Origin: Candidatus Zipacnadia bacterium | GTDB lineage: Bacteria; Armatimonadota; Zipacnadia; Zipacnadales; UBA5352 | Assembly: GCA_029821265.1 (NCBI GenBank) | Contig: JALGTR010000005.1 | Coordinates: 1 to 38,577, forward strand | Direction of reading: 5' to 3' | Length of the DNA stretch: 38,577 nucleotides | Shown: in pieces, positions 17,402-25,663 of the stretch | Position numbering within the stretch: the stretch's first letter is position 1 | How the letters are laid out: each line of letters opens with the position of its first letter | Translations under genes and position numbers: made by a program | The notes under the pieces: model-generated | Databases searched by the model: none | Seen by the model: the letters and a program-made list of their open reading frames with translations, nothing else | What the model was told of the DNA's origin: nothing

Positions 17402-17989
17402 CTACACGCGCACCGCGCCGGTGGCAGCAAGCTCGAGGAAGTTGCGCAAGAGCCGCTTGCCCGGCGCGGTCATGATCGACTCGGGGTGAAACTGCACGCC
17501 CTCGACGACGAACTCGCGATGTCGCGCGGCCATGATCTCGTCCTGGTCGCTCAGCGCCGAGACCTCGAGGCAGTCCGGCACGCTGGGCGGATCGATGACC
17601 AGGGAGTGGTAGCGGACAGCATCGAACGGGTTCTCGATCCCGTCGAAGATGGTCCTCCCGTCATGGTTGATCGGCGAGGTCTTGCCGTGCATCAGCCGGG
17701 GAGCGCGGACGATATCGCCGCCGAAGACCTGGCCCATACACTGATGCCCGAGGCAGACCCCGAGGATCGGGATCTCGCCGGCAAAGCGCTCGATCGTCTC
17801 ACAGGAGACGCCGGCCTCGTTGGGCGTGCATGGGCCAGGGGAGATGACGATGCTGTCGGGTCGCATCCGGGCGATCTCCTCGGTGGTGATTCGGTCATTG
17901 CGCACCACCTCGACCGTCTCGCCCAGCTCGGAGAGGTACTGATAGAGGTTGTATGTGAACGAATCGTAATTGTCGATCAGCAGGACCAT
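17402..17989 (-). CDS. trpG: anthranilate synthase glutamine amidotransferase subunit
   Basis: A 195-residue class-I glutamine amidotransferase that feeds ammonia to TrpE. The oxyanion SPGPCTPNEAG, the nucleophile GVCLGHQ and the His-Glu pair GVQFHPES are all present. AGGAGG sits 7 bases before the ATG. It may also serve para-aminobenzoate synthase (PabA role), as is common when only one copy exists; whether another copy exists cannot be seen here. Confidence 0.95.
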   Translation of the reverse strand: MVLLIDNYDSFTYNLYQYLSELGETVEVVRNDRITTEEIARMRPDSIVISPGPCTPNEAGVSCETIERFAGEIPILGVCLGHQCMGQVFGGDIVRAPRLMHGKTSPINHDGRTIFDGIENPFDAVRYHSLVIDPPSVPDCLEVSALSDQDEIMAARHREFVVEGVQFHPESIMTAPGKRLLRNFLELAATGAVRV

Positions 17990-18050
17990 TGGTAGGCCTC
18001 CTCTTGCGCGTCTGCAAAGTGGCGCACGGGGCAGCGCTCGGGTGGAACTG

Positions 18051-19556
18051 CTACCTCAGCCCCGCCTCGGCCATGCGCGCCGCGTCGAGCATGGCCCCGG
18101 CCTTCATCAGCGTCTCCTGATACTCCGCGTCCGGGTCCGAATCCGCGACGATGCCGCCCCCGGCCTGGAAGTGCACCGTGCGGCCTTTCACGACCATCGT
18201 GCGCAGGGTGATGCACGTGTCCATTGCGCCCGAGAAGCTGAAGTATCCGACGACGCCCGCGTAGGGCCCGCGGTGGACCGGCTCGAGCTCCTCGATGATC
18301 TCCATGGCGCGGATCTTCGGGGCGCCGGAGACCGTTCCGGCCGGGAATGACGCGCGCAGGACATCGTACTGGTCCCTGCCCTCGGCCAGTCGGCCGACGA
18401 CGTTCGAGACGATGTGCATCACATGCGAGTAGCGCTCGACCTTCATCAGCTCATCCACCTCCACCGTGCCCGGTTCGCAGACCCGCCCGATGTCGTTGCG
18501 ATGCAGGTCCACGAGCATGATGTGCTCGGCGCGCTCCTTTTCGTCCGCGAGCAGCTCCTCCTCGAGCGCCCGGTCCTCGCTCTCGGACTCGCCCCGCCTG
18601 CGCGTGCCGGCGATCGGCCGGGTGACGACCTCGCCGTCCTCGCAGCGCACCAGCAGCTCGGGCGAGGCGCCGATGATCTTCGCGTCGCCGAAGCTCAGGT
18701 AGTACATGTACGGGGAGGGGTTGACCGCGCGCAGGCCGCGGTAGAGGTCGAATGGATCGACGTCCAGCTCCGCTGACATGCGGTGGGAGAGGACCACCTG
18801 GATGACGTCGCCAGCCGCGATATACTCCTTGGCCTTGAGCACCGCCTCGCGATGCTGTTCGCGGGTCATCGTCGAACGCATCGCGGTGGCGTCGGAGGGG
18901 ATACGCGCGAACGCGCTGTTGCCGTCCTCGTGTCGCTGCAGAGGCTGCTTGAGCGCGTCGACGAGCCGGTCGATGCGCTCGATGGCCTCCCAGTAGGCCT
19001 CCTGTGGGTCCCCCGTAACGTGCGCGTTGGCGACCACGCGCATCTTCCGCGTCACGTGATCGAAGATGATCAGCGTGTCAGTGATCATGAAGTGCGCGTC
19101 CGGGAGCTGAAGGTCATCGGGCTTTTCGCAGGGGATGTCCTCGAAGAATCGTACCGCGTCGTAGCCGAGGTAGCCGACGGCGCCGCCGTAGAAGCGATCG
19201 CCCTTGTCAACCGGGACGAACTGATAGCGCTCGAGCATCCCGCGGATGAGGTCGAGAGGATCCTCGCCGTCCTCGAGCTGCCGGGTGCGGGAGGAGCCGT
19301 TCTCGCCGATGGTCGCAGTGCGTCCCCTGGTTGAGATGATCTCGAGCGGGTCGAAGCCGAGGTAGGAGTAGCGCGCGATCTGTTCGCCGCCGGCGACCGA
19401 CTCGAGCAAGAACGCGTTCCTGTCGCCGCCAGTGTGCCGGAGCTTCATGAACGCGGAGACGGGCGTGTCGGTATCGGCGACGAACTCGCGGTAGACGGGG
19501 ATGAGGTTGCCCTCGTCGGCCTTCTTCACGAACTCGTAGAGTGTTGGAGTGTACAT
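18051..19556 (-). CDS. trpE: anthranilate synthase component I
   Basis: A 501-residue chorismate-utilising enzyme that makes anthranilate. The N-terminal LLES motif (FLLESVAGG) is the known tryptophan-binding site for feedback inhibition. The C-terminal catalytic domain carries IQVVLSHRMS, RPIAGTRRRG, LLADEKERAEHIMLVDLHRNDIGR and AGTVSGAPKIRAM. GGAGG lies 8 bases before the ATG. It is the first structural gene of the operon and lies downstream of the attenuator. Confidence 0.96.
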   Translation of the reverse strand: MYTPTLYEFVKKADEGNLIPVYREFVADTDTPVSAFMKLRHTGGDRNAFLLESVAGGEQIARYSYLGFDPLEIISTRGRTATIGENGSSRTRQLEDGEDPLDLIRGMLERYQFVPVDKGDRFYGGAVGYLGYDAVRFFEDIPCEKPDDLQLPDAHFMITDTLIIFDHVTRKMRVVANAHVTGDPQEAYWEAIERIDRLVDALKQPLQRHEDGNSAFARIPSDATAMRSTMTREQHREAVLKAKEYIAAGDVIQVVLSHRMSAELDVDPFDLYRGLRAVNPSPYMYYLSFGDAKIIGASPELLVRCEDGEVVTRPIAGTRRRGESESEDRALEEELLADEKERAEHIMLVDLHRNDIGRVCEPGTVEVDELMKVERYSHVMHIVSNVVGRLAEGRDQYDVLRASFPAGTVSGAPKIRAMEIIEELEPVHRGPYAGVVGYFSFSGAMDTCITLRTMVVKGRTVHFQAGGGIVADSDPDAEYQETLMKAGAMLDAARMAEAGLR

Positions 19557-19684
19557 TGGTCGAACCTCCGGTCTGTGAGATGGGATGCTGCCTCAATTCG
19601 CATCTCGCCGCCGGGGCTCAGGTGGTGCACCGGACTCTCAGGTACTGCATTGCCGGGTGCGGGTCGCTGCGTGGTGCGGTACCG

Positions 19685-19723
19685 AAAAAACCGCGGCGGC
19701 TTCAGTTTGATGAAGCCCCGCGG
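19685..19723 (-). terminator. trp operon attenuator terminator
   Basis: In the trp transcript CCGCGG-GGCTTCA pairs with TGAAGCC-(g)-CCGCGG, 13 bp with a single bulged G and a 6-base loop, followed directly by TTTTTT. It is the only gene-associated hairpin I found here with a proper U-tract. It lies 129 bases before trpE and 145 bases after the trpL stop. Four CCGCGG-containing segments recur in the leader (around 19825, 19800, 19720 and 19693), so alternative, mutually exclusive foldings are possible, as attenuation requires. Confidence 0.85.
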
Positions 19724-19795
19724 CTGGCAGGGGGAAGGGGTCTGTTTTCTTCTACACAGTGAGGCGCCGGATCGTGGCCTCAGTACACTGCGAGA

Positions 19796-19892
19796 GCCGC
19801 GGGGGGGTTTCGCGAGCCGCCCGCGGCCTGGTTCTTTCCGGCTTTCCTGTTGCAGCGCGAACCAGACGCTAAGCGACTCGCAGTCGCCAGCG
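19796..19892 (-). promoter_or_regulatory. trp leader RNA stems upstream of the attenuator
   Basis: Three consecutive stems can form in the transcript. A pause-type hairpin at 19892-19867 (CGCT-GCGACT with AGTCGC-AGCG) overlaps the last Trp codons and the stop of the leader peptide. A 7-bp stem CTGGTTC / GAACCAG lies at 19865-19859 and 19834-19828. An 8-bp stem GCCGCGGG / CCCGCGGC lies at 19827-19820 and 19803-19796. They are candidates for the 1:2 and antiterminator structures; the exact switch partners were not resolved. Confidence 0.5.
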
Positions 19893-19940
19893 CCAGGCCC
19901 AGAGACAAACCGCCGAATGTCTGCAACAGTCAGTATTCAT
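19869..19940 (-). CDS. trpL: trp operon leader peptide
   Basis: A 23-codon open frame lies between the trp promoter and the attenuator hairpin, and its sequence ends CLWAWRWRLRVA. Codons 14, 16 and 18 are UGG, so ribosomes stall here when charged tRNA-Trp is scarce, as in classical attenuation. The ATG is only about 7-9 bases from the predicted transcription start, with no Shine-Dalgarno, so translation would be nearly leaderless. It is too short for the ORF track. The Trp spacing is WxWxW rather than adjacent tryptophans. Confidence 0.88.
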   Translation of the reverse strand: MNTDCCRHSAVCLWAWRWRLRVA

Positions 19941-19954
19941 GGTTATTGTGCGAA

Positions 19955-19983
19955 ACAGTAGCAGAAGCCGAGGGGGCTGTCAA
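19955..19983 (-). promoter_or_regulatory. trp operon promoter
   Basis: On the minus strand a perfect TTGACA is followed after 17 bases by TACTGT. The predicted start near 19948 lies just before trpL and downstream of nth, giving a leader of about 390 bases before trpE. I saw no clear TrpR-like operator palindrome overlapping it. Confidence 0.75.
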
Positions 19984-20005
19984 GAGCTTTCTGCTGCCTT
20001 CTCCT

Positions 20006-20032
20006 CTGAGCCGGCCGCGAAACGGGGCTCAG
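20006..20032 (-). terminator. stem-loop overlapping the nth stop codon
   Basis: On the minus strand CTGAGCC and GGCTCAG pair around a 13-base loop; the first arm includes the TGA stop of nth. No U-tract follows. It would separate nth from the trp promoter directly downstream. Confidence 0.35.
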
Positions 20033-20715
20033 CCCTCTCGCGGTTCGACGTCGCCGTTTCTGTACGCATCGCAGAATCTGGAGATGACGCATTCGTGGCA
20101 TTCAGGGCGCGAGGGGTGGCACGTCTCACGGCCGTGCTGCACCATGTTGAGATGAAGCTGGAAGTGCAGATCCGCGGGGATTGCGTCGGTGAGGATATCG
20201 TAGGCCTTCTCCGCCGACGCGTCCTCGGGGATCCAGCCCAGGCGGCCGCTGACGCGATGCACGTGTGTGTCCACCGGGAAGAATGGCATGCCGCAGTCAA
20301 ACAGCAGCACGATTGCGGCGGTCTTCGGGCCCACGCCCTTGAACCGCGAGAGGTACTGACAGGCCGCATCGGGCTCCATCTCGCAGACGTGGTCGAGCGA
20401 GAGCTCGCCGCGCTCGGCGGCAAGCTGGTCGAGTATGTTGTATATGCGCTTCGATTTCGTTGGGGCCAGGCCCGCCGGCTCGATTGGCTTCTCGATCTGG
20501 GCCGGGCCCGCCTCCAGCGCGTCCTCCCAGTCCGGAAAACGCTGTTTGAGGGCCTCGAACGCCGGGATCGAGTTCCTGTCGGTGGTGTTTTGCGAGAGGA
20601 TGGTGCGAATCAGCGAATCGAGGGGGTCACCGGGAACCCGGTGCTTCTCGCCGTACGCCTCCGCCAGCAGCTCGTTGACGCGCCGAAAGGTCCTCGGCCG
20701 GAGCTCTTGCGCCAC
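20029..20715 (-). CDS. nth: endonuclease III (DNA glycosylase/AP lyase)
   Basis: A 228-residue base-excision-repair enzyme for oxidised pyrimidines. The helix-hairpin-helix FKGVGPKTAAIVL carries the catalytic lysine and VDTHVHRVSGRLG the catalytic aspartate. The C-terminal C-x6-C-x2-C-x5-C (ETCHPSRPECHECVISRFC) is the [4Fe-4S] loop. It starts at GTG only two bases after the stop of the large S55 gene, so its translation probably depends on that gene, an unusual neighbour for a repair enzyme. Confidence 0.92.
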   Translation of the reverse strand: MAQELRPRTFRRVNELLAEAYGEKHRVPGDPLDSLIRTILSQNTTDRNSIPAFEALKQRFPDWEDALEAGPAQIEKPIEPAGLAPTKSKRIYNILDQLAAERGELSLDHVCEMEPDAACQYLSRFKGVGPKTAAIVLLFDCGMPFFPVDTHVHRVSGRLGWIPEDASAEKAYDILTDAIPADLHFQLHLNMVQHGRETCHPSRPECHECVISRFCDAYRNGDVEPREG

Positions 20716-20717
20716 CC

Positions 20718-23700
20718 TTACCCCTCGTCCCCGTCGGTTTGATCCCCGGTCGGGCGCTGTTGCTCAGCGCCGGGGTCCTCCGCCGCGTCATCGGGCTCAT
20801 CGGTCCCGGGGTGCTGATCGAGCAGCGGCACCGTCTCGACCGTGACATTGCCGGCCGCATCGCGCGCGCGCACCTTCAGCTCCGTCTCCTCGACCGGGAT
20901 CTGCGGCAGGCTGATCGTGAACAGCTCCTCGCGGGCGTCCAGCAACCCGTCGCGCACAGGCGCGGCGCGCCACCGCTGCTCACTGCCGAACGTCCAGTCG
21001 ATCGACGTGAGATGGCTCAGCTCATCCGTGGCGAGTCCACGCAGCTCAAGCAGGTCATCACCGCGGCGCGGCGTGGACATGATCTTTACCTGAGGGTATC
21101 CGTTATCGACGATCACTCTCCGGACGATGACCTCCTCGGTCGCCGCACCGATCGGGTTGCTCGGCTCGTCGCTGATCACCAGGCGCAGGTCGTAAACGCC
21201 GTCCTCGACGTCCTCGGTGTTCCACTTCCAGGAATCCTCGCCCTGCACGGTTTTGAGCTCCGTCCACTCCTCCTCGCCGGCTGCGCGAGAGGAGATCGTC
21301 ACGGCGAGCGTGTCATCGTCGTCGTCCTCGGCATCCCACTTGAGCTCGAACTCCCCGCGGATGGACTCGCCGGCGTGCGGCGCCTTCACCTCCAGCGTCG
21401 GCCTGCGGTTGCGCGGCAGGTAGCTTACGGCGATCCGTGTCAGCTCCGGACCTGCAGCGCAGGTTCCGGCCATGCGCAGTCGATACTGAAGGTAGCGCGC
21501 GGCAGGTGCCTGCAGCCGTTCGCCGGGCGTCGTCAGGGCGCGGGTCCAGCCGCTCCAGCTGCCATCATCCGGGACTCGGGAGTTGCCCGAGCGCGCGTCC
21601 ACCTCCAGTGTCGCCGTGCCAGGCAGTTGTGCGTCCCAGTCAACGCGCGCCCAGCGGCTGACGCGCTCGGCGTCGAGGGCCTCTGAGGCGTAGCTGCCCT
21701 TCGCAGGCGCGGTCGGCTGCAGGCGCCACAGCCGCACGGGGTTGCTCGCCGCGGCGAAGACGGAATCGGCGCCGGCAGAGATCGCCGTGATCCGCGCCGA
21801 GACCTCATCCCGGGCCGCCACGGCGGTGCGTGCCTTCTCATCGACCGCTACGATCTGCCCGTCGCTGGCGGTGGCGACCCAGGCCATCCTCGAGGCGAAT
21901 GCGACGCCAAGCGCGTCGTCGTCCGCCTTCCAGGCCTCGGTGGCGTCGCCATCGGCATCAACGATGAAGACCCTGCCATCCTCGGCCGTCGTGACCACGA
22001 GGCGGCCGAGGTCATCAAGCGCCAGTCCGGTGATCGCGTCCTCCTCGCACCCGAACACGCTGCGCGCGTGGCCCTCGGGGTTGATCGCGAAGACGACGCC
22101 CTGGTCGTCGCCGACGCCCGCGTAGAGCGTGTCGCCCGCCGACAGGAGGTCGAGGACGTGACGTCCGGAGAGCTGCGCGAACAACTGCGCCTCATCCTCC
22201 AGCGCGTAGATCCGGCCCTCGGTGCCCGTGCCCGCCAGGACACGTCCCGCATGGCTCTCGAGCGACCAGACGTAGTCCTCGGGCAACTGCCATTCGCGCA
22301 GGATGGCGCCATCGGCGCTGAGGTGCAACACACGGCCGTCGGGGCCGGTGCCAGCCCAGATCCCACCCGAGCCGTCAGGCAGGAGGCTCAGTACCAGCGC
22401 GCTGCCGATGTCGGCGACCGTCTCCACGCCCTCGCCGGGCCGCCAGCGGTAGATCCGCCCGGGATTGCCGACGGCCAGCCAGCAGGCATCGCCGTCAGCG
22501 GCGATCGCCCACGCGATCGAGGCGTCGATCTGCGCGACCATCTCGGCGGGCGGAGCGAGGATCACCGCGCCATCGCTGCGGACCATTGTGCCGTCGGTCT
22601 CGCCCTCCTCGAAGTCGTCGGCATCGGTGTGCAGGAAGCTGCTGAGGCCGCGGGCCAGTGCCTCGCCATCGGGCTCAGGATGCTCGCGTGTGTCGTCATC
22701 CTCGTCCGCCTCGTCCTCGTCCTCGTCGTCATCACCGTCGATCTTCGGCTCAGGCGCCGGCTCTTCGTCCTTCGGCTCGAGCTCAGGCGTGGGCAGGTCG
22801 GCGTTCTGCATCGGGCGGGCGTCGGTCTGCAGTGAGTCCATCGCCCACCACAGATGCGGGAGTCTGTCCATCGCCGACGCAAAGGTGGTGCTCTCCTCCT
22901 CCGCGTCCGGCCTCCCTGTGACCTTTCCGCGCTCGCCGAGGCGATTCTCGGTCGGAAGGTTCGCAATCTGCCAGCCGAAGAGGAAGTACTCGGTGTCGAA
23001 TGTCTCGCTCAGTTCACGGTAGCCCGCGACCACATCGCTGCTGGTGTCCTCGGCGATGAGCTTCGAGGCCTGCACCGGAAGCCCGACCAGTTGGGTGCCG
23101 TCGAGGCCCAGCGCCACCTCCGGGATTGCGGCTGCGACGTACAGCTGGTTGCCGCGCTTCATCTCCGCCACCAGCTTCGCGAGGTCCTCGAGGCTGTCGA
23201 TCTGCGGCATCAGCAGGCGCAGGAAGGCGCGCAGGCTGTACTCCTCGGTCCCGGACGCCGCTCCAACCCGGAGCTGGCCCTTCGGCAGGTCCTCGGGCAG
23301 GTCGAAGCGCACCACGCGCTCGAACTCCTCGCCGCCCTCGGGTCGCATGACGACGTGGACCGTGAGCTGCTCGCCGGCGCGCGCGACGTGTTCCTCGACG
23401 TAGACCCGCTCGATCGCGGCGATCTTCTCATCGTCGGAGAGGGTCACGCGGGCGGTCAGCGAGGCCGGCTGCTGGGGAGAGAAGCGGTTCTGGGTCAGGT
23501 AGTAGAGAGCCTCCTCGACCCAGCTCACAACGGGGATGACTGAGCCCGGGTGGTAGACAACATCCTCGCGCGTGATCACCGCGCCCCCGTCGCCCTCCAG
23601 CTCGAACGCCAGGGTACCCACGCCGTCGCTGCCGGGATTGCAGGTCGCCTCGACGGCAGAGAGCATCGACGTCATCAGCAGCCCGGGCGTCACCATCTCG

Positions 23701-24734
23701 TGGCTGGCGGCGCGCACGTTGAAGGTGCGGGTCAGGTTCCGGTCCTCGCTGGTTACTGTGATCCGCGCGGGCACCATAGGCGCGTCCTCGCCCAGCTCAC
23801 AGCCGACCGACCACGCCCCGTCACGCAGCAGGGCTCCCACGGTCCTCATCGGGGAGGAGAGCTTGTTCGATCGGCTGATGCTGGGGAGAAAGTCATGGAT
23901 CCATGCCGTCGTGATCGGCAGACGCACCTGCCCCATCTTCATCATCGGATGGCCGAAGGCCAGGATCTCATCGCCGTCGCGCCAGGTGAGTGTGCCAACC
24001 GTGGAGATATCGAAGTCCCCCTCGAGGAGCTGCACACCCAGCGCCGAGCCGGGCTGAAGCTCGACCTCCGGCCCGTCGGAGAGGCGCCCGGGGCCCGGGA
24101 TCGCCTCGAGTCCGTAGGGCTCGACCATCTCCCGCAGCCGCTGCATCGCAGCGTCTCCGAGGCCCGCCGCGTTAATCACCGGATTGACCGGCGCAAGGTT
24201 GATGGTGCGTTCGTCGGCGAATGCGGGGCCATCGGGATCGATGCGGGCGCGATCGATCCAGCGTCCGCACAGTTGCGCGCCGCGCAGAGGATGGTCATCG
24301 GGCAGCGAGGCCTGCTCGGTCCCGGCGGCCGAGTCGAGCATCGCGCGGATCGGGGTAACGCCGCCGATCGCCTCGCGCAGGAAGCCCCAGCCGTAGGCGA
24401 TCGCGCCGACGAGCCTGCCTCCCACGTAGATCGGGCTGCCGCTCATGCCGCCGATGATGCCGGATTCGCGCTCGACCACCGGCCCGGAGGTGACCCTGAT
24501 GAGGATCAGGTCCTCACCGAGGTTGGCCTTTTTCAGGACGCCGAGGATCTCCACGTCGAAGCGGGTGATCTCCGTCCCGGAGAAGACGCTCAGACCGTAG
24601 CCGGTCATTCCGCGCGAAAGCTCGGAGGAGTCCATCATGGTGGCGGGGTCAAAGCGCGATGAGGTCGGCTGGGCAACGGCAACAGCCGCCACCGCGACGA
24701 TGGCGAGCGCGGCGAGGGGGGCTTTCAGGCGCAT
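20718..24734 (-). CDS. secreted SpoIVB-type (S55) peptidase-domain protein with beta-propeller and Ig-like C-terminus
   Basis: A 1338-residue exported protein. A signal peptide (residues 1-22) is followed by an S55 domain: GMTGYGLSVFSG, RFDVEILGVL, IIGGMSGSPIYVGGRLVGA with the predicted catalytic Ser98, then GDEILAFGHPM with His262. A helical/mixed region spans about 380-600, a highly acidic linker (DGDDDEDEDEADEDDD) lies near 665-681, then a multi-bladed propeller about 735-1040, a sandwich-like segment near 1060-1110, and an Ig-like region about 1115-1330. In Bacillus SpoIVB, S55 is a serine peptidase signalling across a membrane; here the histidine motif follows the serine motif. The Asp I expect about 15 residues before the serine is not evident. 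GGAG lies 7 bases before the ATG. Substrate unknown. Confidence 0.82.
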   Translation of the reverse strand: MRLKAPLAALAIVAVAAVAVAQPTSSRFDPATMMDSSELSRGMTGYGLSVFSGTEITRFDVEILGVLKKANLGEDLILIRVTSGPVVERESGIIGGMSGSPIYVGGRLVGAIAYGWGFLREAIGGVTPIRAMLDSAAGTEQASLPDDHPLRGAQLCGRWIDRARIDPDGPAFADERTINLAPVNPVINAAGLGDAAMQRLREMVEPYGLEAIPGPGRLSDGPEVELQPGSALGVQLLEGDFDISTVGTLTWRDGDEILAFGHPMMKMGQVRLPITTAWIHDFLPSISRSNKLSSPMRTVGALLRDGAWSVGCELGEDAPMVPARITVTSEDRNLTRTFNVRAASHEMVTPGLLMTSMLSAVEATCNPGSDGVGTLAFELEGDGGAVITREDVVYHPGSVIPVVSWVEEALYYLTQNRFSPQQPASLTARVTLSDDEKIAAIERVYVEEHVARAGEQLTVHVVMRPEGGEEFERVVRFDLPEDLPKGQLRVGAASGTEEYSLRAFLRLLMPQIDSLEDLAKLVAEMKRGNQLYVAAAIPEVALGLDGTQLVGLPVQASKLIAEDTSSDVVAGYRELSETFDTEYFLFGWQIANLPTENRLGERGKVTGRPDAEEESTTFASAMDRLPHLWWAMDSLQTDARPMQNADLPTPELEPKDEEPAPEPKIDGDDDEDEDEADEDDDTREHPEPDGEALARGLSSFLHTDADDFEEGETDGTMVRSDGAVILAPPAEMVAQIDASIAWAIAADGDACWLAVGNPGRIYRWRPGEGVETVADIGSALVLSLLPDGSGGIWAGTGPDGRVLHLSADGAILREWQLPEDYVWSLESHAGRVLAGTGTEGRIYALEDEAQLFAQLSGRHVLDLLSAGDTLYAGVGDDQGVVFAINPEGHARSVFGCEEDAITGLALDDLGRLVVTTAEDGRVFIVDADGDATEAWKADDDALGVAFASRMAWVATASDGQIVAVDEKARTAVAARDEVSARITAISAGADSVFAAASNPVRLWRLQPTAPAKGSYASEALDAERVSRWARVDWDAQLPGTATLEVDARSGNSRVPDDGSWSGWTRALTTPGERLQAPAARYLQYRLRMAGTCAAGPELTRIAVSYLPRNRRPTLEVKAPHAGESIRGEFELKWDAEDDDDDTLAVTISSRAAGEEEWTELKTVQGEDSWKWNTEDVEDGVYDLRLVISDEPSNPIGAATEEVIVRRVIVDNGYPQVKIMSTPRRGDDLLELRGLATDELSHLTSIDWTFGSEQRWRAAPVRDGLLDAREELFTISLPQIPVEETELKVRARDAAGNVTVETVPLLDQHPGTDEPDDAAEDPGAEQQRPTGDQTDGDEG

Positions 24735-24926
24735 CTGTCATCTCCTCGATGGTCGGTCTCGGTCCGGATACCATGCCGGAGCAGGCCAACATAGCATTTC
24801 CGGACGATCGCTGCCCTTACCTGCCTGCGCGCCGGGGCCACCGCGGGTCCTCAGGCCGGGGCGGTACATGGCAAGGGCGCGACGGAATGCGCCGCGCTCC
24901 GCGTGTGCCCTTTCCCGACCTCGTCG

Positions 24927-25559
24927 TCAATCGACGACCGTCGGCCAGGACTTCAGCTCGAGCTTCTGCACGAACCAGCTTCCGCGGCCGCCGGGATCGA
25001 GTGCGATGACAAACCGCTGCTCGGGCGTGCGGTTGCCGTAAAGCTGGGAGGGTTCGACCTGCGCGTACCAGGTGTGCATGCCGCCGGTCCAGCGCCTTCC
25101 GCCCTCGACCATCATCATGTTGTCCTGCGCGGGGCCGCGGCCAAGTCCGAGGTCCAGCCAGCTCCAGGTGCGTCCGCGGCGGCGCGCCTCGGCGCGCATT
25201 CGGAAGCCGATCGGCTCGTCGGTGTCGATGATCTCGCACAGGAGCATCAGCGGCCTCGGGTTGCCCCAGCTTGCGTCGAGGTTGGCCTCCTCCTCGTCCA
25301 GCGCCCCGCTCCACGGGAACACAAGGCCCTGGTTGGTGAAGGACGCCTGTGACGGCACGATGGCGCGAATGATGCGGAAGTTCCCGACCTCGACGGTGTC
25401 TCCGGGCGGGCAGGGCAGCATCGCGTCACCCACGCCGCGGTACACCTTCACGCCATCAGGCTTGAACATAATGGTCGCGCCCTCGTTCTGGGCGGCGGCG
25501 CCGAAGGCAGCCCCGAGCACGATCATCAGCGCGACGCAGGCGATCACCAGCTTACGCAT
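24927..25559 (-). CDS. small secreted protein of unknown function
   Basis: A 210-residue protein with a clear signal peptide (MRKLVIACVALMIVLGAAFGAAAQ). I do not recognise a family. The mature part is rich in aromatic and charged residues (WSWLDLGLG, GMHTWYAQVE, GSWFVQKLELKSWP) and looks all-beta. The track's start at 25583 is rejected: GGAGG lies 8 bases before ATG 25559, which begins the signal peptide. It lies 192 bases upstream of the S55 gene on the same strand. That gap holds only the S55 ribosome site and no clear promoter. Both products are exported, so a joint envelope role is possible. Confidence 0.7.
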   Translation of the reverse strand: MRKLVIACVALMIVLGAAFGAAAQNEGATIMFKPDGVKVYRGVGDAMLPCPPGDTVEVGNFRIIRAIVPSQASFTNQGLVFPWSGALDEEEANLDASWGNPRPLMLLCEIIDTDEPIGFRMRAEARRRGRTWSWLDLGLGRGPAQDNMMMVEGGRRWTGGMHTWYAQVEPSQLYGNRTPEQRFVIALDPGGRGSWFVQKLELKSWPTVVD

Positions 25560-25639
25560 CGCAAGGCCCTCCTGTTCGAGCAACCCCTTCTGCGCCCGAT
25601 TCGGCTCACATCCTCGGTACAGTTACACACCCGGCGGCG

Positions 25640-25663
25640 TTTCCCTTCCCGCGTGCAGGGAAA
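25640..25663. repeat. inverted repeat in the divergent intergenic region
   Basis: TTTCCCT and AGGGAAA flank a 10-base spacer between the 5' ends of the secreted-protein gene (-) and the aminotransferase gene (+). It could be an operator or a 5'-UTR hairpin. No good promoter hexamers were found in this 190-base gap. Confidence 0.3.

Noticed and set aside
19640-19690. T-box riboswitch for the trp operon: GGTACCGC, part of the T-box consensus AGGGTGGTACCGCG, occurs on the minus strand just past the terminator.
   Set aside because: The match lacks the AGGGTG part, lies after the terminator rather than before it, and no specifier-loop stem I was found. The UGG-rich leader peptide explains regulation better.
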